64,000 bases of DNA from assembly GCF_000264905.1 (NCBI RefSeq), contig NW_006763132.1, forward strand, positions 1,155,503-1,219,502, written 5' to 3'. The number at the start of each line of letters is the position of its first letter. Position 1 is the stretch's first letter. The notes under the pieces were generated by a model. It was not told the DNA's origin. It ran no database searches and saw only the letters and a program-made list of their open reading frames with translations. This document shows, one piece after another, positions 37,333 through 45,868 of this stretch. The stretch comes from Stereum hirsutum FP-91666 SS1 (taxonomy: Eukaryota > Basidiomycota > Agaricomycetes > Russulales > Stereaceae). Both the position numbers and the translations under genes were made by a program.

Positions 37333-38175
37333 AGGGCAAGAATTGTCGCGGCAAGAAGGGAAGATCTTGAAGTGTCGAAAATAATTGTGGTGGGATGTTG
37401 TATATGATGTGCTTCCAATTTATCGTGCATGTTTTCTTGGAATCGGTTGAGGCGGATGGGGCGTATGATATTACTTCGAACGGGTCAAGCCGTTTCCCAG
37501 GGGGGTTCGTGGCCCCGATAATTTGATGCCGTTCGATGGCCATTGCGAGGATAGTGTGTCGAGATGAAGCGCCAATAAGTATATGTTAATGGCTCGAACA
37601 GAAACATCCCACGCCGAGAAGAGGCGAGAGTGCAGCCAAGTCGGGTCAAATGTACACTGGGCTAGATACAGGGAGTCAGACACAGAACACATGCATATCT
37701 GGTCGTACGTCACGATCATGCGACAAAAAATCGAGACTCTATGAGCAATCAAGACGAGAAAGAAAAAGAAATAAAGGATGAGATATGCGAAAGACGGATT
37801 AAGTATGGGAGGCGGGGTCCATGATCATCGAACGTATCGAAGAGGAAAGACGAGGTGGACAAGTCTATTTCGAATCCTGATATTCGGGACAACTGAGTAT
37901 AAGCGCCCTGACTCGAATGACAAGGAAGAAGGAAGAAGGAAGAATGGGCCCAAGGATATAAGCGAGGAGGGAAGAAGATATATCAGGTTTGAAGTTTTGA
38001 AGAGAAAGATGTCAGCGAGTGGGTGATAGAGGCTGGATAGCGGCGGCATGAGCAGTAGTATGTATTGCTATTTGGCGGCACCAAAGTAGTGCAAGACAAG
38101 CACAGAGAGAGAGGGACGGGAAGAGGAGACGAAGGTATCGAAGGTGTGGTATGAAGATTGAACTGTGCTCCCGGG

Positions 38176-38958
38176 TCATGATCGCTTGATGCGTGGTGCT
38201 GGAAGCAGTCCCATGAGACCGACGGCAAGCGCGTATAGTCCCGAAGCTAGAGGGGCCCAGCGAATAAGTGTGAGCAAGAGAGCGATGGGAGGGAGAGAGA
38301 CTGACAGCCGATAATACCCTCAATGTAGCCCAGTGGCGAATACCTCCCGAGTGTGTATGAGAGGAAAGACCAGCCGATGATCATTGAGGCAGTGAGGATC
38401 TGTTGTACATCACGGCGTGTAGACGATGTATAGATGCACGATAGTCATGAGTGCGAGTGTAAAGGAAAGACTACGATGATAACGTACGGGAATGACGGAC
38501 GAGAGTTCTCCAGATTCTCGCCACGACCGGTACTGGATGCGGTATGACGGGTATGCGCCACATAGGCCGAATGGAGCGAGAAATATAGATAAGTCAAGCG
38601 CCACGTACACAAAGGAATGATTGGATAGACAAAAAAAGACGCACATTTGGTGGTATACCTTTCAATACAGGTATCAGCAGGATGTACAGAAACAACGATA
38701 TGGTGAGCAGCCCCGACAGTAGTGATGTCAGGACAAGCGGTCTATGGCATTCAAAAATGGGACAGTAAAGACGGTTCCATTCAGCACAACGTAGCGCTAG
38801 TTAGAGACATGATATAGATAGACGCACCGCGCCCAAGACCCACTGGCTCCGTCCCAAACTCGCTGAAGTACTGCCAAAGTCTCGAGGTAGAAAGTGATTG
38901 CGCCGCCGGGGATGACGAACTGTAGCTGTCGAAGCGCGTGCCTCGTGTCCATATACAT
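38176..38958 (-). CDS. Small multi-spanning membrane protein, function unknown
   Basis: Spliced product of roughly 150-190 residues: MYMDTRHALRQLQFVIPG, a hydrophobic segment up to RVWDGASGSWARP, the helix LTSLLSGLLTISLFLYILLI, then YRSWRESGELSSVIP joined to QILTASMIIGWSFLSYTLG, RYSPLGYIEGIIG, and a last exon SGLYALAVGLMGLLPAPRIK. Borders at 38958, the GSWA|RP junction, SSVIP|QILT and IIG|SSG are good GT-AG sites. The middle part (around 38560-38650) can be read in two ways: with an intron ending before YRSWRE, or as coding ALDLSIFLAPFGLCG. I do not recognise the family. Confidence 0.55.
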
Positions 38959-39460
38959 CCCGACTCGTTTCTAAGGATGTTGGCCCTGAAGATCGTATAG
39001 GAACTCGTTTGTCCAAGGATAAGGGAGTAAGAGACGTTCAGAGTTCAGTGAGCAGAGCGGAGATTCTGGAGGTCGAATCCCAATTACCAGAGCTGGCGAA
39101 TGGGTTGACTTCAGCTGTATCAGATTATGAAAGAGGTAGTGGTGGCGTCTGGCTAGGAGAGTGAGATGAAAGTGAGTGGTACTATAGGAAGCGTTGCGAA
39201 CAGACGGACGAGTTGACAGCAATCGTGGTAAATCTTGACTTTCACATGCAACTCTTCCGACACGTGGCGCCGATCGAAGCAAGATCACTGTCCAATTCGG
39301 GCCACCGCCACCCATGCTACCGCCAAGCTCAGGTCTGAGCTTTGCGCATCGTATACTGTGTAGGTCGATCTAGCAGTACTTACACCCAGACACAGAATTA
39401 TTGGAGAGAACGACTAAGAAATTGCTGCAACCATATGTTGGGTCGCACTGATCCATGCCT

Positions 39461-39871
39461 CTAGCCCGACTCCGTTCGCAACGCGGGCATCCAGCTTCTG
39501 TTCGACAACTCCGAGAACCCAATCCCACATTCTATGGGAAGATGACCATCCACGAGCCTACCGACAATCAAGCACTGTGACAACAGTGTTGCTCGCCCGC
39601 AATCACCATATGCATTGCACCATACGCCGTCTGACACCTCATCAAAATACCAAGGTGCATCACAGTAGAACCTCAGAGTGAGAGTGGTTGCTGCACCTTC
39701 TTCGCAGTCGACAACAGAGGTCACACATGGGAGGCGATGAGGAAAAACACGGTATTGCGGACAAGTCAAAAGTGTAGTAAAAAAATCGTTCAACCAGGGC
39801 GGGATGTCACAGGAAGGAAAAAGACTAAAAGACAGACAAAGGTATTTAAGGAGGGGCCGACACACTGCCAA
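39461..39871 (-). CDS. Orphan ORF, 136 aa, doubtful
   Basis: An uninterrupted frame with a hydrophobic start and eight or nine Cys residues, but without a domain I know. It could be a real Cys-rich small protein or chance. It lies upstream (in its own direction) of nothing obvious and next to the GPI-type Kre9-like gene. Confidence 0.2.
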   Translation of the reverse strand: MAVCRPLLKYLCLSFSLFPSCDIPPWLNDFFTTLLTCPQYRVFPHRLPCVTSVVDCEEGAATTLTLRFYCDAPWYFDEVSDGVWCNAYGDCGRATLLSQCLIVGRLVDGHLPIECGIGFSELSNRSWMPALRTESG

Positions 39872-39991
39872 GACGAGAGGTGATAAACTAGGAGATGATT
39901 GTCCGCTGTAAGGTACGCGTTCTGACGGAGCACAGACAGCTGTCCATCGACACTCTAATGACCGTCACGGATCGAATCAGTGGCTAGATGC

Positions 39992-41029
39992 TTAGAACAA
40001 AGCGGCGCCAACAAGACCCATAACACCAGCGAGGCCGAAGGCGGGGATGGAGAAACCACCGGAAGCGGCGCTCGAGGACGACGCCGTGGACGCGCTGGAG
40101 CTCGCGGTCGAGGAGGCAGAGCCACTGGCGCTGGCGGCCGAGCCGGAAGCTGAAGAGCCGGACGACGCGCTTGAAGATCTGGTGGATGAAGTAGGTGAAG
40201 TGCTGTCAGACGCTGAAGTCGAAGTGGTCGAGGAGCTCGTAGAAACTGACGAGCCACTGCTGCCGCTACTGGAGCTGCTACCGGTTTCTTCGACAGTCGA
40301 GTTGACACAGCTGGAAGGAGATGCGTCAGTTAGATGCGGCGGAGATGGTGGAATTAGAACGGGCATACCTAGAGTCGCTGGAGGTCTGGATGGTCACCTG
40401 GGACGAGTAGACGGTCGCACCAGTGCTATCCTTGAGAGCGATGTCGCTGTCGGGAACGATATTGTTTAAAAAAGTTATAAAATGAGGTAAAGGAACTATA
40501 CACACAAGTTGGTGTTCGCGGCGAGATCAGCTTTCCAGGTGTAGCTGGTGCCGGTCTGGGTGCCGAAGTCCTTGAGCTGGAAAATTTGGCCCCGAACAGC
40601 GGGTGTGAATCAGCATGATTGGAATGATGCGGTGACAACGCGGTCGATGCTTACAGGGGAGGCAGAAGGCTGACCCGCTGTGAACCACCCAGTCAGAAAA
40701 AAATACGAATAATCTGGTGATGTACGATAGGACGTACCAGGGATCAAGGTCAGGAAGTACGGAGGGGTACCATCCTGCCAAGTGAATTGGGCGGGCTCTG
40801 TAAGGCAAGTAAGCACAAAAAAAGAGGGATCAGTCGACCACCACGCGCTAGGTCTTACCGCACTGAACAACGCTCGTCCTAAGTGATAAAATGAGTAGGC
40901 ATGTCAGCGTGAAAGCTTCGAGAGATTGGCGGGACGTGGCGGGACTTACGGGGTGTTGACCAACAGATCAGCACTGACGAGTGCGGGGACAACGGCGACA
41001 AGGGCAGCGATGGCGGTGAAGGACTTCAT
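39992..41029 (-). CDS. GPI-anchored Kre9/Knh1-like Ser/Thr-rich cell-wall protein
   Basis: Secreted protein of the Ser/Thr-rich GPI-anchored family with the Kre9/Knh1 N-terminal domain (Ig-like fold), often linked to beta-1,6-glucan and wall structure. Signal peptide MKSFTAIAALVAVVPALVSA; domain blocks TSVVQCEPAQFTWQDGTPPY, FLTLIPGTGQPSASP, LKDFGTQTGTSYTWKADLAA, and VYSSQVTIQTSSDSSCVN. A Ser/Thr/Ala tract of about 85 residues follows, and the end is a hydrophobic helix (PAFGLAGVMGLVGAALF) suited for GPI attachment after SSAASGG. Introns are short and split the domain at the same points as in its two neighbours. The first gene of a three-gene tandem cluster. Confidence 0.87.
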
Positions 41030-41562
41030 GATGAACTGGTATACTGAAAAGTTAAGAGAACAGTGGTGGAGGATTGAAACAAAAGATGGATAGAGAGTGC
41101 GTGTAACGACGGACGAAGAGAGAACGAGTCGACGAACGAAGGGAACTGAAGAGGACCCCCGCGTTCGCAACCGCCTCCAACCCGGCGGAGTTGCAATTTT
41201 CCACGCGAGGCAGCTTTTCCATTTCAGTCCGATCGTTCTTGGCGGCGGCCACCCTCTACGTCATTCATAACGGTTGCCTCGGGACTTCTTGGCACCAGGC
41301 AGGCTAATTTGCAACAGTCGCCGACATGTTTTCGTGACATGGTTCAGCGAGGTTGCACGAGAGGCAACATAAACCATGCACAATTCGTTCCATATGTACA
41401 TTGGTCTCTTCTTTGAATATTCTAACAAATAACACGTCATTGAAGGTCTCGATCAGTCGGAGGCATCTCAGGCCAGACAGCTATAGTACGCGACAGAACA
41501 CACATGTACCTCGGAGTCAGACATTTGAAAATATAATCACAGTGCAGAATTGGACTAACCTG

Positions 41563-42218
41563 CTAAGACCTGCTATCGTTGCTAGGCCCGATGGTGACAT
41601 CAGCGGTCTGAGCGAGCGCACCCGTCGAATCCCGGATGTCGATACCGCTGAAAAATCGAGCAATATAGTCAAGATATAGTACGCAAGTACGGCCAATAAC
41701 GCTGAGCAACTTGATGTTGAAGCTTACATGGAAGTTCCAGCCGCGACGTCCACGTCCCAGGTGATGGTCTGAGCAGACGTTTCGCCAAGATCTTCCAGCT
41801 ACGTAGCATATGAACAGAGGGGGTCAAGCACATATGCTACCGCACTTGAGGGAGAAGAGAGACGTACGACGCTGCTGGGATCGTTTCCTGTGAAGGACAG
41901 CTCAGTGGGCAGGAGTTGCGTGGACGATGGCGACTGCTTACCAGCGGTGATCTCAACATTGAATGGCGCAACGCCACCATTCCAGACAATCTCAGCGGGT
42001 TCTATAGAACGGCAGAGTCGTCAACGAGTAGGCGAGAGGAAAGCTAAGAACATAGCTCACCACAATGAACAAGGTCGGTCCTGGTCCCGAAAAGTCAGCT
42101 ACTACCATGGATATATATTAGAATGTAGGAGGAGCACGAACGGCGTGTCGACGGTCAACATCCCGAGGACGTCAGGAAGGGCAATGCGCAGAGAAGCAAG
42201 CGCAGTGAAGGTCTTCAT
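41563..42218 (-). CDS. Kre9/Knh1-like secreted protein, short paralog without GPI tail
   Basis: Second paralog of the cluster. Spliced exons give MKTFTALASLRIALPDVLG, LTVDTPTDLVHCEPAEIVWN, GGVAPFNVEITAG, LEDLGETSAQTITWDVDVAA, and ALAQTADVTIGPSNDSRS, then stop. It lacks the Ser/Thr tract and the C-terminal hydrophobic helix, so it should be a soluble or loosely bound wall protein. Its signal sequence carries Arg and Asp inside the hydrophobic core (SLRIALPDVLG), which may weaken secretion. Exon 2 is only 20 nt long, as in the GPI-anchored paralog. Confidence 0.75.
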
Positions 42219-42911
42219 GATTACTTGGAGGAATGTTAGGAAGGTTGCAATGGGAGATGGATTCGTAAACCAGTATACACTAGATATTTTTGTAGCGACC
42301 TGTTGATCATCGTCCTCGATGGCCGTGTAAATGTTGGGACATGCCGCGATGGCCAATGATAGCACCGAAGTACCAAGGTAACAAGAATGAAAAGCTCCAG
42401 GGAGTAAAGACAACAATACGGTCCATCTTCACAGCAAGCCATGCATGACTAGTATCGTGAGACAAAGGATCAGATGCAGGAACCAAGTTACTTCGTCGTA
42501 TAGGCGCTGAGATCCTGTTCACCACCAGCATCGTATCAGGATTAACTCTTCAATGGAAAGCCTGGCGTTCGACCCGAGGTACCCGAACATCAAATCTTGG
42601 TCGTGGTGGGCAAACAAGGACCGTTGGGATTAAATAGTATAGCAGTGACAGATGAAAGCTGCTGTGCACAGACCAACAGCAAACTTGAACGCAGGCCAGA
42701 CAAGCATCAGCTTGGGAAGGAGATGGCAGATTCTGCCCGTCGTGTACCGTCGAATCACAGATTAAAACACTCAGCGCCGTAGGAGCATCGGTGCCAGGAG
42801 GACAATATGTGGTGCGAATGGAGGTCGATGGTCTCGCATTTCCGCATCTTCAAAGTCAAACAAAACGTGCGTGGGGTAGAAATAGTATCACCTCTGGCAT
42901 CACAACCGCCG

Positions 42912-43737
42912 TCACCGAGGTAAACGTACAACGTTGCTGTTAACCCCCAAATATACGTGTCTGAGGAATCGCCGGTTGGAGCCATTGCGGCTGCCAAACA
43001 TATGATACGTTCTAATTGATGCAGCTACATGATCAGACGAGTCAGCGATGCCAAATCCTAATATGAGGATCAGGTGTACCACGACGAACCTAATGTCATC
43101 GCTGGTACCGACTGTGACCGCAGACGAGAAAGCAGTCGTACCGGCCGCATCCTCAACTTTGAGCGAACTACAGCACGAAAACATGAGATGTAAAACCAGT
43201 TGAGCCCGGATACTCGAGAAACACAACGTGGATTCGACGTACATGAACGTTCCGGCAGAAACATTCACGTCCCAAGTGAGCGAGTGATCGGTGGTCGCTG
43301 GAAACTCGATGATCTAACGAAGGGTCAGCCGGCTTTAAGCAAGACCTCGTTTTCGCTGGGAACGAACCGGACTATCGGTGGGCTGACCGCCTGGTCCAAC
43401 ATACCATGGTCAGCATTGAGACTATGTAGGAAAAGAGCGCCGAGAAAATATTGTACCCACCAGGGATGACTTCAACAGAGAACGGGGAGGTACCTTCCTG
43501 CCAGGTGATCTGAACAGGCTCTGCAGACGGACATGGAGTTAATTCGAAGGATACACAAAACAGACGGTAGTTCGACTGACCGCATTGAACGATGCTCGTA
43601 CTGAAGAAGTGTCAGCGATAAATTGGAGTACGGTGAATAAGAGCAATAAATTGTACTAACGGAGTATTGATGGTCAATTGGCCGAGAGCGTTAGGCAGCA
43701 GAGCGAGCAAAGTGGCGAATGCAGTCACGGATTTCAT
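42912..43737 (-). CDS. Kre9/Knh1-like secreted protein, third paralog
   Basis: Signal peptide MKSVTAFATLLALLPNALG, then QLTINTPSTSIVQCEPVQIT, WQEGTSPFSVEVIPGGQ, IIEFPATTDHSLTWDVNVSA, GTF and LKVEDAAGTTAFSSAVTVGT. After TSDDI the model is unclear: reading straight on gives an unrelated 60-residue tail to a stop at 42912, whereas splicing at GTTCGT could end it sooner. Like its neighbour it has no Ser/Thr tract or GPI signal. An LTR element lies 379 bases upstream of its ATG. Confidence 0.65.
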
Positions 43738-44110
43738 AGTGAGAGCGTTGACTGGAGTTAGAGATCACTGGGAAGAAGAACTGCGATGTGAAGCGTAGGG
43801 CACTGAAGAAGAATTTCTCAGCACACACCTACTCCCTTTTATTCATGTCCTCGGGAAGGGGCGATGCTGGTTAGTAATCGATCAGTATACACGTTTATTA
43901 CCGGTGTTTGTGGTTTGATCGCAACTGAGATCACGGCGGCCAAATATCCTGCGCTTCTTGGGAGCAGCAGAGGCATGGAGCCAATATTAATTCACACAGT
44001 CGCCGAGCTCGAAGTCAACGTACTGGCAACGGGCAATCCTCCCCGACGGTTCATGCGTCAAGCAACCTTGAATCCCGCAATCCGACGCCGTAGTGAGGTT
44101 TTGGGCAATT

Positions 44111-44115
44111 GTTCT
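44111..44115. repeat. Target site duplication, left copy (GTTCT)
   Basis: GTTCT directly before the 5' LTR; the same five bases follow the 3' LTR at 45643-45647. Confidence 0.92.
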
Positions 44116-44383
44116 TGTTGGATTTAGCTAGTTGCAGCTCGACGTCGCGAGAGCTTTCGCGAGCTTTCGACGGACACGGATGACTCAGCAGCGCAGCTGC
44201 TTTGCCAATCTCTCGAGTACTGTAGAATTTTCTAGATACATTGTACAGTAGTATAAATACATGTTGTGTTTACCTGTGTAGGGCATCGGTTTGCCCTAAC
44301 ACAAGCCAGCCTCACAGCTCAGTGTGATTGCAAGCCCTCTCAGATTTCTCGTGCTTTTCTCTCTCGCTCACGAAAATCCAACA
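44116..44383 (+). repeat. 5' LTR (268 bp)
   Basis: TG...CA ends with 8-bp inverted termini. TATAAA at 44252-44257 is a likely promoter; transcription would start some 25-30 bases further on. A hairpin TAGGGCA-TCGGTT-TGCCCTA (about 44279-44298) follows and may mark the R region. Two copies of GAGCTTTCG occur in U3. Confidence 0.93.
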
Positions 44384-44429
44384 CAAACCGATCTCGGTAC
44401 CGTCGCCGATAACCCGACGCTCGTCCATC

Positions 44430-44957
44430 ATGTCCAGCTTAACCGCTGCGACTGATCTACCGACGGATCTCCCGACGGCAGCTCCTCTCGTCGCCCCTGC
44501 GCTTTGCCTCACGCGTCGCCACTCCCTTGCACCCATTACTCCTGTGCGCCACACCCGCTCTACCACCCTTCCTCTTCGTCGCACATCCTCCCTCGACGCC
44601 AGCGCACGCGCCCCGCCTCTGCCATCACCCTCGCGTTCTCGCGACAGTCATCCCGACTGGAGCAGAGCTATCTGCCGCCACTGCCGAGAAGTGGGCCACA
44701 TAGCCCGTGTATGTCCCTCCGCCACTCTCGTCATTTCGTCCCCGCGTAAGCCGCGAAGTTCAGACGCGCCGCCGTTACCCTCTCCGTCACCTTTTTCATC
44801 CGCCGCACCTCCTCCGGCCTCTCCACCCTCCAACCCCGCGTGGCGAAAAGCCATCTGTTGTCTTTGTGGTATTCCCGGCCACATCGCACGCACCTGTCCT
44901 CGTTCGAGCTCAGCTCCGAGACACCCATCGTCCGCCATTTCCGTGCTTTGTGCATAG
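44430..44957 (+). CDS. Gag-like protein with two CCHC zinc knuckles (175 aa)
   Basis: The only recognisable product of the LTR element. Residues 1-80 are Thr/Pro/Arg-rich and basic. Two CX2CX4HX4C knuckles, C82-C95 (CRHCREVGHIARVC) and C143-C156 (CLCGIPGHIARTC core), each follow the same lead W-x-x-AIC and end HIARxCP, so the knuckle unit was duplicated. A Ser/Pro linker separates them. Such knuckles bind RNA in retroelement nucleocapsids. An upstream in-frame ATG (44328) lies inside the LTR; 44430 is the first ATG after the LTR. A second open frame (+1) overlaps and runs on to 45333 as a basic peptide. Confidence 0.8.
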   Translation: MSSLTAATDLPTDLPTAAPLVAPALCLTRRHSLAPITPVRHTRSTTLPLRRTSSLDASARAPPLPSPSRSRDSHPDWSRAICRHCREVGHIARVCPSATLVISSPRKPRSSDAPPLPSPSPFSSAAPPPASPPSNPAWRKAICCLCGIPGHIARTCPRSSSAPRHPSSAISVLCA

Positions 44958-45365
44958 ACGGGTTCGATCCCCGGTCCGGAATTTGACGTTGACTCTCCGC
45001 CGTCCCTTGTCGCCACATCCTCAGCCCCTATTCCGCCACTTCGCCGCCACCCACCGTTCCTATCCCTTGCCACCCACACTCCTCGCCACCTTCGCCCCGA
45101 CTCTCTCTTTTCGGTGTCTCATCCAGGCTGTATTGGGCACGGTTACGGATGCCGTAGCGCCAGGTGAGCCGGTGCTCACGACGCCTCGACGCGCATCAAC
45201 CGCTAGGATACGCCGTTCGTCATCGCGAGCAGAACGGAATTGCCATATGAAGGAACGCGCGCATGTCCAGGGGGAGTTCCTGACCACTGCCGTAGGTTCT
45301 GACCATAGACGGGTAATTCACTGCATGTCGTAGTTGATCTAGAGGTCTTTCCCGCACGTCTCGCT

Positions 45366-45374
45366 GAGGGGGAG
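45366..45374 (+). other. Polypurine tract of the LTR element
   Basis: GAGGGGGAG directly abuts the TGTTGG start of the 3' LTR; it would prime plus-strand DNA synthesis. Confidence 0.85.
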
Positions 45375-45642
45375 TGTTGGATTTAGCTAGTTGCAGCTCG
45401 ACGTCGCGAGAGCTTTCGCGAGCTTTCGACGGACACGGATGACTCAGCAGCGCAGCTGCTTTGCCAATCTCTCGAGTACTGTAGAATTTTCTAGATACAT
45501 TGTACAGTAGTATAAATACATGTTGTGTTTACCTGTGTAGGGCATCGGTTTGCCCTAACACAAGCCAGCCTCACAGCTCAGTGTGATTGCAAGCCCTCTC
45601 AGATTTCTCGTGCTTTTCTCTCTCGCTCACGAAAATCCAACA
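45375..45642 (+). repeat. 3' LTR (268 bp), identical to the 5' LTR
   Basis: Same length, ends and internal sequence as the 5' LTR, including TATAAA at 45511-45516. No difference was found in a line-by-line comparison. The target duplication GTTCT follows at 45643-45647. Confidence 0.93.
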
Positions 45643-45868
45643 GTTCTTTCATGACCGACAGAAACCTTATTGCTCGTGGCAGTGTGGGCTGGATCGTTGA
45701 CGAGACTGAAGAGGCGAAGACGACATATGAAAGCACGTAGTATAACATGAGCGATGTAAATATACACTACAACATCACAGCTGTAATTCAGATCCAAACG
45801 TTCGCAAAGTCCAAAGGTAAAAGCAAAACACACCGACAAATAAAAACGGACCTTTCCACTACACGCTA

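Larger units (their letters stand above)
44116..45642 (+). mobile_element. Complete gag-only LTR retroelement (TRIM/TR-GAG-like, Copia-type ends), 1527 bp
   Basis: Two LTRs of 268 bp (44116-44383 and 45375-45642) that I read as identical base by base flank a 991-bp internal part. Each LTR starts TGTTGGAT and ends ATCCAACA, an 8-bp perfect inverted terminus. A perfect 5-bp target duplication GTTCT lies at 44111-44115 and 45643-45647. A polypurine tract GAGGGGGAG (45366-45374) touches the 3' LTR, as in Ty1/Copia elements. The internal part encodes a small zinc-knuckle protein but no protease, integrase, reverse transcriptase or RNase H, so the element must be mobilised in trans. I could not identify the primer binding site. 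Confidence 0.93.

Noticed and set aside
40047..40469. 140-codon acidic + strand ORF
   Set aside because: It is the complement of the Ser/Thr/Ala tract of the GPI-anchored Kre9-like protein; an antisense artefact of biased codons.
45120..45290. A domesticated host gene in the LTR element interior
   Set aside because: The identical LTRs, target duplication and polypurine tract show an intact mobile element; the extra frame has no host-family features.
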